Translations under genes and position numbers: made by a program
The notes under the pieces: model-generated
Databases searched by the model: none
What the model was told of the DNA's origin: nothing
What the model saw: only the letters and a program-made list of their open reading frames with translations
NCBI GenBank assembly: GCA_949592205.1
Contig: CATIUR010000003.1
Coordinates: forward strand, 73,994,501-74,058,500
Direction of reading: 5' to 3'
Source of the DNA: Helichrysum umbraculigerum
Lineage: Eukaryota; Streptophyta; Magnoliopsida; Asterales; Asteraceae
DNA length: 64,000 nucleotides
Part shown: one piece after another, positions 44,798 to 58,636 of the stretch
How positions within the stretch are numbered: position 1 is the first letter of the stretch
How the letters are laid out: every line of letters begins with the position of its first letter

Positions 44798-47484
44798 TGT
44801 AACACCTCGCAAATTTGAACACGATTAATTTCATTAGTCACTTGCATTATTAGGCTAATTCCCTACTTGAGTGAATTCACAACACATTTTAGAGGTAAGT
44901 CTAGCATAGCCCAACTAGTTAGTACGCGTAGTATTACGTATTCGTAATTAGCTGTAATTACGTACAGAACAATCTGAAAACAAACGCGACAAAAATGTAC
45001 GACTCTTGGTGAACAAAATTTGTTAATAAAACGAAATTATTAAATAAGGTCGTAACGAATAAATATTTTGTCAAAAATATTTACTAATCATTTTATAACG
45101 CAAAACGTCAATTCCTATAATTAAAATAAAACAAAGTTTGAAATTATAAAAATTTATTACTTTAGTTCCTAAAAAGATCCTAATTAAAAAAAAAAATAAA
45201 AAAAAAATAAGTGTAAATTAAAAACATATTAGTTAAAATAAAATAACATTTAACGATCGGGTAAACAAACACGGAGTGCAAACACGGAGGCAGAAACTGG
45301 AACAAAACCACCTCCCACCTCCCCTTTTCTTTCATTTCTTTCATTTTCTTTCTCTCACTTTTCTCTTTTTCTCTCTACTATCACCACCACCAACCAAATA
45401 CCACCACAAAACGCCACAAAACTACGCTAAAACGACGCCGAATCACCCTACTCCTTTGGAATAAAACGACCACGAGACCACGATCTATCTTTCCATCCTT
45501 TCGGATTTCAAATTCGACACTCGTAAGTTTCCGACAAATCCCGTCAATTCCTAGATTTTGTAGTTTTAGTTAATATTTCATGTTTAGTATACTTAGATTA
45601 TCATGTTTTAGCGTTTCATACAACCAAAAACGTCCAAAATCGCCCAAAAACTCGTTATTTTTGATCTGTTCGTCGAACAGGCGACTACGTCGCATTTTGC
45701 CCAAAAACAGTACTGCGACGTACGCCTTTACGTCGCATAATCATCCCCACGTCGCAGATAGTGACGTTACCCGTTCCGTCGCATTAAATTGCGAACGTCG
45801 CCTATGCGACGCAACCCATGACGTCGCAAAACCTGAATGCGACGTAGACCCGTACGTCGCACCTTACGTCGCACAAGTCAGAACCCTAAAAACACACTTT
45901 AAAAAGTCAAAGTTACTGTAGAAAAGTCAAATTTTACTGTAGCAGTACTGTAGCAAATGAGATAATGACATTTTTGAACTATTGTTTCAAAACATCACCA
46001 ATGAGTCGTATACGTTTTCACAAACATCGAAATGCAACGTAAACATTTAAACGAACGATTTGGACGTGGCTTGATTGTACAAACACTAGCATGGATGATT
46101 AGTTTAGATATCCACATACTTATTAAATCTCGTACGTTTAGGACGTTAGGAGATTTCAGACTGTACTTGGGCTTAGGTTTGCTAGCACTCGCACAACTAC
46201 TTAAACTCAACAGGTGAGTTCACAGCCCCTACTGCTACTGTTTTTAACTACTTTTGGGGTGGAAAACATAGTCAACTGCTTTACTGATTTACTGATTGCC
46301 ATAACTGCTTTTACTATATGATTATTTATCATACTGTTTACTCGAACAATTAGAGTACTTGAACTGTTAAACTGTTATACAAACTATCACATAACTACCC
46401 TTGGTACACTTATACAAAACTGCTTATAACATTTTCAACTACTACAACTGTCCGTACGAATTGGTATTCCATACAAAAACTATTATCACTATGTGAAACT
46501 ATTTTGGTATCTTACCGGAGAACGACCGGTACATATTGGTAACTTGTCGGAGAACGACCGACACTAACATGGTATCTTACCGGAGAACGACCGGTACTAA
46601 CAGTGTATCTCGCCGGAGAACGACCGGTGCTAACTTGGTATCTTACCGGAGAACGACCGGTACATATTGGTAACTTGTCGGAGAACGACCGACACTAACA
46701 TGGTATCTTACCGGAGAACGACCGGTACTAACAGTGTATCTCGTCGGAGAACGACCGGTGCTAACTTGGTATCTTACCGGAGAACGACCGGTACATTTGG
46801 TAACTAGTCGGAGATCGACCGACTCAAACTTTAAAACTACTGGGGAATGACCAGCAACACGTTTTCAAAACATATAATTTGGGTAACGTCCCAACGAAAC
46901 TATTTTTGGGCAACCTCCCACACGAACCACATTTTGGGTAACGTCCCGACAAGACCAGAAACTTTTGGGCGAATAACCCACTAAACTTATACTTGGGATG
47001 ACATTCCACTAAACATTACTCGACTATTATGGCAATTACTATTTATGAACGTATTTGGTCCAACAACTATGACTACAAAACTTGAAACAACAACGTACAA
47101 CATAAAACCTGTGGATTCACTCAACCTAGTTGTTGACTTTTACTATGTTTTTCAGGGAATTAGCTGCGCATGTAAGAATCGCCAACACATGGAGAATTAG
47201 GCGACCCGTGAAGCTTTAGGATGCCAACATTTTTGGAAAAACATATGGATTTCTCCAGTATAACTGAAACTATTTTGTCATATTCTAGAAATCCACTTTT
47301 GTATACTTATTACTTTTAACTTGTACGATTCGATGAATCGTAAATCTTGTAATTAACATTTTGGCATCTTAATATATTATGTTCTGTTGTAATCATAAGC
47401 TCTGATACGTATGCACGCTTTATTATTGTGACACCCCAGTACTTAAACTAAACGCTTCCGCTAAACAAATTTGGGGGTGTTACA
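44798..47484 (+). repeat. Array LTR 2
   Basis: 2687 bp. It groups with LTR 1: shared CACAAAACGCC, CAAATTCGACACTCG and GAGATCGACCGACT, against CACAAAAACGCC, CAAATCCGACACTCG and GAGAACGACCGACT in later copies. One GCCGG stem is changed to GTCGG (about 46743), and one CTACTGG hairpin loop reads GGAATGA. Confidence 0.95.
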
Positions 47485-49420
47485 GATTGGTATCAGAGCC
47501 ATTGGTTATAGCGAACTAGGAAACTTTAGGTGACTTAGCGACCTAGAGACCTAGACTATAGCCTTGGCTAGAACGCACGTGCATACATGCATTTATATAC
47601 ATCTAAACTATCGCTATGATACCTCGATACGCGTGAACTATTCACCACCTCCGACTCGTTCATTGCACTCAGATCTCATGTGAACCGGATAGTGGTAAAC
47701 GGTTGATGAAAAGAAGTATGTATTTAGCATCATATAATGACGCCTGGCCAACGTGATTATATTATCCTAAGTACATATGGGTGTTTCATAGTCGTAAGAT
47801 ACGTGATGGGAATCCGACAACTTTTCTTGAAACTCTAAAACTTGAAATATGTGAAACTTCATTCCTCACATATTTTTCATTGGCATTGACTTCTGCATCT
47901 TTTCATCGCAGAACGTCAGCATGCCGCCTAAACAAAGAAAGACTCGAAACAGTCGACGAAATTCTCCACCTACACCTCCAGAAACAACCGAACAAATCAT
48001 CGAACGTCGCGTGGCTGAAGCCATCGCACAATACGAGGCCAGCCGAAATCGTGAAAACCTGACCAACAATAGTGGAGCCACTCCAGTCATTAGCGAAACC
48101 CCGAACAATACCCAACAGGGGTGTTCATACAAAACATTTCAAGCCTGCAAACCCAACACCTTCACCGGGACTGAAGGGGCCATTGGCCTAGTCCACTGGA
48201 TTGAGAAAACAGAGTCAGTGATCGACATCAGTGACTGTGCTGCTGACAAAATTATGAAATACGCCACCTGCACTCTAGCCGACAAAGCGCTAACATGGTG
48301 GAACGCTCAGGTGCAAATCATGGGACGCCCAGCTGCTTACTCTATCTCATGGGAGACACTGAAACGAATGTTGATGGAGGAATTTTGCCCTCCCAACGAG
48401 ATGCAAAAACTTGAAACCGAATTCTGGAACATACAAATGTTCGGCGCTGACATTTCCGGTTACACAACTAGATTCCAGGAGCTTGCACGTCTTGTGCCCC
48501 ACATGGTAACCCCCGAGAGCAAACGCATTGAGCGTTACAACAGGGGTTTGGCACCACAAATCCGAGGCATGGTTATGTCCTCCAAACCCGCCACTTTTAG
48601 GAGCGCAGTTGACCTGGCTCAAAGCTTAACCGACGACGCGGTCGAGATTGGAACCCTGAAAGCTATCACAGGGAAAACTGAACCTACCCGTACTGATGCG
48701 GGCGAATCTGGAACCCACAAACGCAAATGGAACGGCGAGGGTAACGACCGTCAGGGTCAACAAAACAGAAACCCGGGAAACACCCGAGCCTACGCTGCAA
48801 TCAACAACCCTGGACCCAAAACCTACCTTGGCAACAAACCGAGGTGTGACAAGTGCGGGAGACACCACGATGGTGATTGTACATTTTGTCAAAACTGCAG
48901 ACGTCCCGGTCACTTAGCACAGAACTGTAGGACAAACCTACCTCCTCAAGCCGCTCCCGAGGGACAAAACACTGGCTGCTTTAGGTGTGGTGATCCTGGA
49001 CATCACCGAAACCAATGCCAACAACCGAACAACCCCGGGAACAACAATCAGAACAACAACAACCACATCACTAACAAAGGCTACGTCCCAAGCCGCGCAA
49101 ACATTCTCCGTGCACCGGAAACGGTTGCAGATCTCAACTAGCACGGTACGTTTTAGCGACTATTGCTACAATTTAACATACGTTTTATTCGAATGCCTAT
49201 TCGAACACAACACTTGGTAAACTCTGACCACAAAACGAAACACACAACATATTGATCTATGCCGCGAGCATACTTAAACTGATTAAACATCTATGGCAAC
49301 AATCGAACGCCACGCAAACTATTACTATTGTTAACAACATGACTTTATCGAAGAACATACGCCGCGGGCGATCCAACTTGATTTAAATCTCGGGACGAGA
49401 TTTCTCTAACATGGGGAGAA
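47485..49420 (+). mobile_element. Array internal region 2 (gag only)
   Basis: 1936 bp. Primer site 47488-47499, polypurine tract 49413-49420. By eye nearly identical to region 1. Confidence 0.95.
47921..49141 (+). CDS. gag: Gag protein, copy 2
   Basis: 406 residues, identical to copy 1 at the protein level, with the same ATG context and the same three zinc knuckles. Complete identity in a non-autonomous copy 4.6 kb away points to very recent duplication or gene conversion and not to independent insertion. Confidence 0.93.
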   Translation: MPPKQRKTRNSRRNSPPTPPETTEQIIERRVAEAIAQYEASRNRENLTNNSGATPVISETPNNTQQGCSYKTFQACKPNTFTGTEGAIGLVHWIEKTESVIDISDCAADKIMKYATCTLADKALTWWNAQVQIMGRPAAYSISWETLKRMLMEEFCPPNEMQKLETEFWNIQMFGADISGYTTRFQELARLVPHMVTPESKRIERYNRGLAPQIRGMVMSSKPATFRSAVDLAQSLTDDAVEIGTLKAITGKTEPTRTDAGESGTHKRKWNGEGNDRQGQQNRNPGNTRAYAAINNPGPKTYLGNKPRCDKCGRHHDGDCTFCQNCRRPGHLAQNCRTNLPPQAAPEGQNTGCFRCGDPGHHRNQCQQPNNPGNNNQNNNNHITNKGYVPSRANILRAPETVADLN

Positions 49421-52089
49421 TGTAACACCTCGCAAATTTGAACACGATTAATTTCATTAGTCACTTGCATTATTAGGCTAATTCCCTACTTGAGTGAATT
49501 CACAACACATTTTAGAGGTAAGTCTAGCATAGCCCAACTAGTTAGTACGCGTAGTATTACGTATTCGTAATTAGCTGTAATTACGTACAGAACAATCTGA
49601 AAACAAACGCGACAAAAATGTACGACTCTTGGTGAACAAAATTTGTTAATAAAACGAAATTATTAAATAAGGTCGTAACGAATAAATATTTTGTCAAAAA
49701 TATTTACTAATCATTTTATAACGCAAAACGTCAATTCCTATAATTAAAATAAAACAAAGTTTGAAATTATAAAAATTTATTACTTTAGTTCCTAAAAAGA
49801 TCCTAATTAAAAAAAAAAAATAAAAAAAAATAAGTGTAAATTAAAAACATATTAGTTAAAATAAAATAACATTTAACGATCGGGTAAACAAACACGGAGT
49901 GCAAACACGGAGGCAGAAACTGGAACAAAACCACCTCCCACCTCCCCTTTTCTTTCATTTCTTTCATTTTCTTTCTCTCACTTTTCTCTTTTTCTCTCTA
50001 CTATCACCACCACCAACCAAATACCACCACAAAAACGCCACAAAACTACGCTAAAACGACGCCGAATCACCCTACTCCTTTGGAATAAAACGACCACGAG
50101 ACCACGATCTATCTTTCCATCCTTTCGGATTTCAAATCCGACACTCGTAAGTTTCCGACAAATCCCGTCAATTCCTAGATTTTGTAGTTTTAGTTAATAT
50201 TTCATGTTTAGTATACTTAGATTATCATGTTATAGCGTTTCATACAACCAAAAACGTCCAAAATCGCCCAAAAACTCGTTATTTTTGATCTGTTCGTCGA
50301 ACAGGCGACTACGTCGCATTTTGCCCAAAAACAGTACTGCGACGTAGGCCTTTACGTCGCATAATCATCCCCACGTCGCAGATAGCGACGCAACCCGTTC
50401 CGTCGCATTAAATTGCGAACGTCGCCTATGCGACGCAACCCATGACGTCGCAAAACCTGAATGCGACGTAGACCCGTACGTCGCACCTTACGTCGCACAA
50501 GTCAGAACCCTAAAAACACACTTTAAAAAGTCAAAGTTACTGTAGAAAAGTCAAATTTTACTGTAGCAGTACTGTAGCAAATGAGATAATGACATTTTTG
50601 AACTATTGTTTCAAAACATCACCAACGAGTCGTATACGTTTTCACAAACATCGAAATGCAACGTAAACATTTAAACGAACGATTTGGACATGGCTTGATT
50701 GTACAAACACTAGCATGGATGATTAGTTTAGATATCCACATACTTATTAAATCTCGTACGTTTAGGACGTTAGGAGATTTCAGACTGTACTTGGGCTTAG
50801 GTTTGCTAGCACTCGCACAACTACTTAAACTCAACAGGTGAGTTCACAGCCCCTACTGCTACTGTTTTTAACTACTTTTGGGGTGGAAAACATAGTCAAC
50901 TGCTTTACTGATTTACTGATTGCCATAACTGCTTTTACTATATGATTATTTATCATACTGTTTACTCGAACAATTAGAGTACTTGAACTGTTAAACTGTT
51001 ATACAAACTATCACATAACTACCCTTGGTACACTTATACAAAACTGCTTATAACATTTTCAACTACTACAACTGTCCGTACGAATTGGTATTCCATACAA
51101 AAACTATTATCACTATGTGAAACTATTTTGGTATCTTACCGGAGAACGACCGGTACATATTGGTAACTTGTCGGAGAACGACCGACACTAACATGGTATC
51201 TTACCGGAGAACGACCGGTACTAACAGTGTATCTCGCCGGAGAACGACCGGTGCTAAGTATCTTACCGGAGAACGACCGGTACATATTGGTAACTTGTCG
51301 GAGAACGACCGACACTAACATGGTATCTTACCGGAGAACGACCGGTACTAACAGTGTATCTCGCCGGAGAACGACCGGTGCTAACTTGGTATCTTACCGG
51401 AGAACGACCGGTACATTTGGTAACTAGTCGGAGAACGACCGACTCAAACTTTAAAACTACTGGGGAACGACCAGCAACACGTTTTCAAAACATATAATTT
51501 GGGTAACGTCCCAACGAAACTATTTTTGGGCAACCTCCCACACGAACCACATTTTGGGTAACGTCCCGACAAGACCAGAAACTTTTGGGCGAATAACCCA
51601 CTAAACTTATACTTGGGATGACGCTCGACTATTATGGCAATTACTATTTATGAACGTATTTGGTCCAACAACTATGACTACAAAACTTGAAACAACAACG
51701 TACAACATAAAACCTGTGGATTCACTCAACCTAGTTGTTGACTTTTACTATGTTTTTCAGGGAATTAGCTGCGCATGTAAGAATCGCCAACACATGGAGA
51801 ATTAGGCGACCCGTGAAGCTTTAGGATGCCAACATTTTTGGAAAAACATATGGATTTCTCCAGTATAACTGAAACTATTTTGTCATATTCTAGAAATCCA
51901 CTTTTGTATATTTATTACTTTTAACTTGTACGATTCGATGAATCGTAAATCTTGTAATTAACATTTTGGCATCTTAATATATTATGTTCTTTTGTAATCA
52001 TAAGCTCTGATACGTATGCACGCTTTATTATTGTGACACCCCAGTACTTAAACTAAACGCTTCAGCTAAACAAATTTGGGGGTGTTACA
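49421..52089 (+). repeat. Array LTR 3
   Basis: 2669 bp, shorter because of two private deletions: 6-7 bases between hairpin monomers (about 51256, GGTGCTAAGTATC) and about 15 bases after GGGATGACG (about 51622). It carries GGACATGGC (50687), shared only with LTR 4, and GACGTAGGCC, shared with LTRs 4 and 5. Confidence 0.95.
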
Positions 52090-54025
52090 GATTGGTATCA
52101 GAGCCATTGGTTATAGCGAACTAGGAAACTTTAGGTGACTTAGCGACCTAGAGACCTAGACTATAGCCTTGGCTAGAACGCACGTGCATACATGCATTTA
52201 TATACATCTAAACTATCGCTATGATACCTCGATACGCGTGAACTATTCACCACCTCCGACTCGTTCATTGCACTCAGATCTCATGTGAACCGGATAGTGG
52301 TAAACGGTTGATGAAAAGAAGTATGTATTTAGCATCATATAATGACGCCTGGCCAACGTGATTATATTATCCTAAGTACATATGGGTGTTTCATAGTCGT
52401 AAGATACGTGATGGGAATCCGACAACTTTTCTTGAAACTCTAAAACTTGAAATATGTGAAACTTCATTCCTCACATATTTTTCATTGGCATTGACTTCTG
52501 CATCTTTTCATCGCAGAACGTCAGCATGCCGCCTAAACAAAGAAAGACTCGAAACAGTCGACGAAATTCTCCACCTACACCTCCAGAAACAACCGAACAA
52601 ATCATCGAACGTCGCGTGGCTGAAGCCATCGCACAATACGAGGCCAGCCGAAATCGTGAAAACCTGACCAACAATAGTGGAGCCACTCCAGTCATTAGCG
52701 AAACCCCGAACAATACCCAACAGGGGTGTTCATACAAAACATTTCAAGCCTGCAAACCCAACACCTTCACCGGGACTGAAGGGGCCATTGGCCTAGTCCA
52801 CTGGATTGAGAAAACAGAGTCAGTGATCGACATCAGTGACTGTGCTGCTGACAAAATTATGAAATACGCCACCTGCACTCTAGCCGACAAAGCGCTAACA
52901 TGGTGGAACGCTCAGGTGCAAATCATGGGACGCCCAGCTGCTTACTCTATCTCATGGGAGACACTGAAACGAATGTTGATGGAGGAATTTTGCCCTCCCA
53001 ACGAGATGCAAAAACTTGAAACCGAATTCTGGAACATACAAATGTTCGGCGCTGACATTTCCGGTTACACAACTAGATTCCAGGAGCTTGCACGTCTTGT
53101 GCCCCACATGGTAACCCCCGAGAGCAAACGCATTGAGCGTTACAACAGGGGTTTGGCACCACAAATCCGAGGCATGGTTATGTCCTCCAAACCCGCCACT
53201 TTTAGGAGCGCAGTTGACCTGGCTCAAAGCTTAACCGACGACGCGGTCGAGATTGGAACCCTGAAAGCTATCACAGGGAAAACTGAACCTACCCGTACTG
53301 ATGCGGGCGAATCTGGAACCCACAAACGCAAATGGAACGGCGAGGGTAACGACCGTCAGGGTCAACAAAACAGAAACCCGGGAAACACCCGAGCCTACGC
53401 TGCAATCAACAACCCTGGACCCAAAACCTACCTTGGCAACAAACCGAGGTGTGACAAGTGCGGGAGACACCACGATGGTGATTGTACATTTTGTCAAAAC
53501 TGCAGACGTCCCGGTCACTTAGCACAGAACTGTAGGACAAACCTACATCCTCAAGCCGCTCCCGAGGGACGAAACACTGGCTGCTTTAGGTGTGGTGATC
53601 CTGGACATCACCGAAACCAATGCCAACAACCGAACAACCCCGGGAACAACAATCAGAACAACAACAACCACATCACTAACAAAGGCTACGTCCCAAGCCG
53701 CGCAAACATTCTCCGTGCACCGGAAACGGTTGCAGATCTCAACTAGCACGGTACGTTTTAGCGACTATTGCTACAATTTAACATACGTTTTATTCGAATG
53801 CCTATTCGAACACAACACTTGGTAAACTCTGACCACAAAACGAAACACACAACATATTGATCTATGCCGCGAGCATACTTAAACTGATTAAACATCTATG
53901 GCAACAATCGAACGCCACGCAAACTATTACTATTGTTAACAACATGACTTTATCGAAGAACATACGCCGCGGGCGATCCAACTTGATTTAAATCTCGGGA
54001 CGAGATTTCTCTAACATGGGGAGAA
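52090..54025 (+). mobile_element. Array internal region 3 (gag only)
   Basis: 1936 bp. Primer site 52093-52104, polypurine tract 54018-54025. Confidence 0.95.
52526..53746 (+). CDS. gag: Gag protein, copy 3
   Basis: 406 residues with two changes relative to copy 1, P341H and Q349R. Both lie in the linker between the second and third zinc knuckles. The Gag domain and all knuckle Cys and His residues are intact, so the protein is predicted to be functional. Confidence 0.93.
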   Translation: MPPKQRKTRNSRRNSPPTPPETTEQIIERRVAEAIAQYEASRNRENLTNNSGATPVISETPNNTQQGCSYKTFQACKPNTFTGTEGAIGLVHWIEKTESVIDISDCAADKIMKYATCTLADKALTWWNAQVQIMGRPAAYSISWETLKRMLMEEFCPPNEMQKLETEFWNIQMFGADISGYTTRFQELARLVPHMVTPESKRIERYNRGLAPQIRGMVMSSKPATFRSAVDLAQSLTDDAVEIGTLKAITGKTEPTRTDAGESGTHKRKWNGEGNDRQGQQNRNPGNTRAYAAINNPGPKTYLGNKPRCDKCGRHHDGDCTFCQNCRRPGHLAQNCRTNLHPQAAPEGRNTGCFRCGDPGHHRNQCQQPNNPGNNNQNNNNHITNKGYVPSRANILRAPETVADLN

Positions 54026-56700
54026 TGTAACACCTCGCAAATTTGAACACGATTAATTTCATTAGTCACTTGCATTATTAGGCTAATTCCCTACTTGAGT
54101 GAATTCACAACACATTTTAGAGGTAAGTCTAGCATAGCCCAACTAGTTAGTACGCGTAGTATTACGTATTCGTAATTAGCTGTAATTACGTACAGAACAA
54201 TCTGAAAACAAACGCGACAAAAATGTACGACTCTTGGTGAACAAAATTTGTTAATAAAACGAAATTATTAAATAAGGTCGTAACGAATAAATATTTTGTC
54301 AAAAATATTTACTAATCATTTTATAACGCAAAACGTCAATTCCTATAATTAAAATAAAACAAAGTTTGAAATTATAAAAATTTATTACTTTAGTTCCTAA
54401 AAAGATCCTAATTAAAAAAAAAAAATAAAAAAAAAATAAGTGTAAATTAAAAACATATTAGTTAAAATAAAATAACATTTAACGATCGGGTAAACAAACA
54501 CGGAGGCAGAAAGTGGAACAAAACCACCTCCCACCTCCCCTTTTCTTTCATTTCTTTCATTTTCTTTCTCTCACTTTTCTCCTTTTCTCTCTACTATCAC
54601 CACCACCAACCAAATACCACCACAAAAACGCCACAAAACTACGCTAAAACGACGCCGAATCACCCTACTCCTTTGGAATAAAACGACCACGAGACCAAGA
54701 TCTATCTTTCCATCCTTTCGGATTTCAAATCCGACACTCGTAAGTTTCCGACAAATCCCGTCAATTCCTAGATTTTGTAGTTTTAGTTAATATTTCATGT
54801 TTAGTATACTTAGATTATCATGTTATAGCGTTTCATACAACCAAAAACGTCCAAAATCGCCCAAAAACTCGTTATTTTTGATCTGTTCGTCGAACAGGCG
54901 ACTACGTCGCATTTTGCCCAAAAACAGTACTGCGACGTAGGCCTTTACGTCGCATAATCATCCCCACGTCGCAGATAGCGACGCAACCCGTTCCGTCGCA
55001 TTAAATTGCGAACGTCGCCTATGCGACGCAACCCATGACGTCGCAAAACCTGAATGCGACGTAGACCCGTACGTCGCACCTTACGTCGCACAAGTCAGAA
55101 CCCTAAAAACACACTTTAAAAAGTCAAAGTTACTGTAGAAAAGTCAAATTTCACTGTAGCAGTACTGTAGCAAATGAGATAATGACATTTTTGAACTATT
55201 GTTTCAAAACATCACCAACGAGTCGTATACGTTTTCACAAACATCGAAATGCAACGTAAACATTTAAACGAACGATTTGGACATGGCTTGATTGTACAAA
55301 CACTAGCATGGATGATTAGTTTAGATATCCACATACTTATTAAATCTCGTACGTTTAGGACGTTAGGAGATTTCAGACTGTACTTGGGCTTAGGTTTGCT
55401 AGCACTCGCACAACTACTTAAACTCAACAGGTGAGTTCACAGCCCCTACTGCTACTGTTTTTAACTACTTTTGGGGTGGAAAACATAGTCAACTGCTTTA
55501 CTGATTTACTGATTGCCATAACTGCTTTTACTATATGATTATTTATCATACTGTTTACTCGAACAATTAGAGTACTTGAACTGTTAAACTGTTATACAAA
55601 CTATCACATAACTACCCTTGGTACACTTATACAAAACTGCTTATAACATTTTCAACTACTACAACTGTCCGTACGAATTGGTATTCCATACAAAAACTAT
55701 TATCACTATGTGAAACTATTTTGGTATCTTACCGGAGAACGACCGGTACATATTGGTAACTTGTCGGAGAACGACCGACACTAACATGGTATCTTACCGG
55801 AGAACGACCGGTACTAACAGTGTATCTCGCCGGAGAACGACCGGTGCTAACTTGGTATCTTACCGGAGAACGACCGGTACATATTGGTAACTTGTCGGAG
55901 AACGATCGACACTAACATGGTATCTTACCGGAGAACGACCGGTACTAACAGTGTATCTCGCCGGAGAACGACCGGTGCTAACTTGGTATCTTACCGGAGA
56001 ACGACCGGTACATTTGGTAACTAGTCGGAGAACGACCGACTCAAACTTTAAAACTACTGGGGAACGACCAGCAACACGTTTTCAAAACATATAATTTGGG
56101 TAACGTCCCAACGAAACTATTTTTGGGCAACCTCCCACACGAACCACATTTTGGGTAACGTCCCGACAAGACCAGAAACTTTTGGGCGAATAACCCACTA
56201 AACTTATACTTGGGATGACGTTCCACTAAACATTACTCGACTATTATGGCAATTACTATTTATGAACGTATTTGGTCCAACAACTATGACTACAAAACTT
56301 GAAACAACAACGTACAACATAAAACCTGTGGATTCACTCAACCTAGTTGTTGACTTTTACTATGTTTTTCAGGGAATTAGCTGCGCATGTAAGAATCGCC
56401 AACACATGGAGAATTAGGCGACCCGTGAAGCTTTAGGATGCCAACATTTTTGGAAAACATATGGATTTCTCCAGTATAACTGAAACTATTTTGTCATATT
56501 CTAGAAATCCACTTTTGTATACTTATTACTTTTAACTTGTACGATTCGATGAATCGTAAATCTTGTAATTAACATTTTGGCATCTTAATATATTATGTTC
56601 TGTTGTAATCATAAGCTCTGATACGTATGCACGCTTTATTATTGTGACACCCCAGTACTTAAACTAAACGCTTCCGCTAAACAAATTTGGGGGTGTTACA
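54026..56700 (+). repeat. Array LTR 4
   Basis: 2675 bp. It lacks 13 bases (AGTGCAAACACGG) near 54505 that LTRs 1-3, 5 and 6 have. One monomer stem is broken on one side (GTCGG with GATCGAC at about 55905). Confidence 0.95.
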
Positions 56701-58636
56701 GATTGGTATCAGAGCCATTGGTTATAGCGAACTAGGAAACTTTAGGTGACTTAGCGACCTAGAGACCTAGACTATAGCCTTGGCTAGAACGCACGTGCAT
56801 ACATGCATTTATATACATCTAAACTATCGCTATGATACCTCGATACGCGTGAACTATTCACCACCTCCGACTCGTTCATTGCACTCAGATCTCATGTGAA
56901 CCGGATAGTGGTAAACGGTTGATGAAAAGAAGTATGTATTTAGCATCATATAATGACGCCTGGCCAACGTGATTATATTATCCTAAGTACATATGGGTGT
57001 TTCATAGTCGTAAGATACGTGATGGGAATCCGACAACTTTTCTTGAAACTCTAAAACTTGAAATATGTGAAACTTCATTCCTCACATATTTTTCATTGGC
57101 ATTGACTTCTGCATCTTTTCATCGCAGAACGTCAGCATGCCGCCTAAACAAAGAAAGACTCGAAACAGTCGACGAAATTCTCCACCTATACCTCCAGAAA
57201 CAACCGAACAAATCATCGAACGTCGCGTGGCTGAAGCCATCGCACAATACGAGGCCAGCCGAAATCGTGAAAACCTGACCAACAATAGTGGAGCCACTCC
57301 AGTCATTAGCGAAACCCCGAACAATACCCAACAGGGGTGTTCATACAAAACATTTCAAGCCTGCAAACCCAACACCTTCACCGGGACTGAAGGGGCCATT
57401 GGCCTAGTCCACTGGATTGAGAAAACAGAGTCAGTGATCGACATCAGTGACTGTGCTGCTGACAAAATTATGAAATACGCCACCTGCACTCTAGCCGACA
57501 AAGCGCTAACATGGTGGAACGCTCAGGTGCAAATCATGGGACGCCCAGCTGCTTACTCTATCTCATGGGAGACACTGAAACGAATGTTGATGGAGGAATT
57601 TTGCCCTCCCAACGAGATGCAAAAACTTGAAACCGAATTCTGGAACATACAAATGTTCGGCGCTGACATTTCCGGTTACACAACTAGATTCCAGGAGCTT
57701 GCACGTCTTGTGCCCCACATGGTAACCCCCGAGAGCAAACGCATTGAGCGTTACAACAGGGGTTTGGCACCACAAATCCGAGGCATGGTTATGTCCTCCA
57801 AACCCGCCACTTTTAGGAGCGCAGTTGACCTGGCTCAAAGCTTAACTGACGACGCGGTCGAGATTGGAACCCTGAAAGCTATCACAGGGAAAACTGAACC
57901 TACCCGTACTGATGCGGGCGAATCTGGAACCCACAAACGCAAATGGAACGGCGAGGGTAACGACCGTCAGGGTCAACAAAACAGAAACCCGGGAAACACC
58001 CGAGCCTACGCTGCAATCAACAACCCTGGACCCAAAACCTACCTTGGCAACAAACCGAGGTGTGACAAGTGCGGGAGACACCACGATGGTGATTGTACAT
58101 TTTGTCAAAACTGCAGACGTCCCGGTCACTTAGCACAGAACTGTAGGACAAACCTACCTCCTCAAGCCGCTCCCGAGGGACAAAACACTGGCTGCTTTAG
58201 GTGTGGTGATCCTGGACATCACCGAAACCAATGCCAACAACCGAACAACCCCGGGAACAACAATCAGAACAACAACAACCACATCACTAACAAAGGCTAC
58301 GTCCCAAGCCGCGCAAACATTCTCCGTGCACCGGAAACGGTTGCAGATCTCAACTAGCACGGTACGTTTTAGCGACTATTGCTACAATTTAACATACGTT
58401 TTATTCGAATGCCTATTCGAACACAACACTTGGTAAACTCTGACCACAAAACGAAACACACAACATATTGATCTATGCCGCGAGCATACTTAAACTGATT
58501 AAACATCTATGGCAACAATCGAACGCCACGCAAACTATTACTATTGTTAACAACATGACTTTATCGAAGAACATACGCCGCGGGCGATCCAACTTGATTT
58601 AAATCTCGGGACGAGATTTCTCTAACATGGGGAGAA
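56701..58636 (+). mobile_element. Array internal region 4 (gag only)
   Basis: 1936 bp. Primer site 56704-56715, polypurine tract 58629-58636. Confidence 0.95.
57137..58357 (+). CDS. gag: Gag protein, copy 4
   Basis: 406 residues with the single change T18I in the Pro-rich N-terminal segment. One silent C-to-T change (about 57847, TTAACTGAC) is also visible. Zinc knuckles are intact. Confidence 0.93.
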   Translation: MPPKQRKTRNSRRNSPPIPPETTEQIIERRVAEAIAQYEASRNRENLTNNSGATPVISETPNNTQQGCSYKTFQACKPNTFTGTEGAIGLVHWIEKTESVIDISDCAADKIMKYATCTLADKALTWWNAQVQIMGRPAAYSISWETLKRMLMEEFCPPNEMQKLETEFWNIQMFGADISGYTTRFQELARLVPHMVTPESKRIERYNRGLAPQIRGMVMSSKPATFRSAVDLAQSLTDDAVEIGTLKAITGKTEPTRTDAGESGTHKRKWNGEGNDRQGQQNRNPGNTRAYAAINNPGPKTYLGNKPRCDKCGRHHDGDCTFCQNCRRPGHLAQNCRTNLPPQAAPEGQNTGCFRCGDPGHHRNQCQQPNNPGNNNQNNNNHITNKGYVPSRANILRAPETVADLN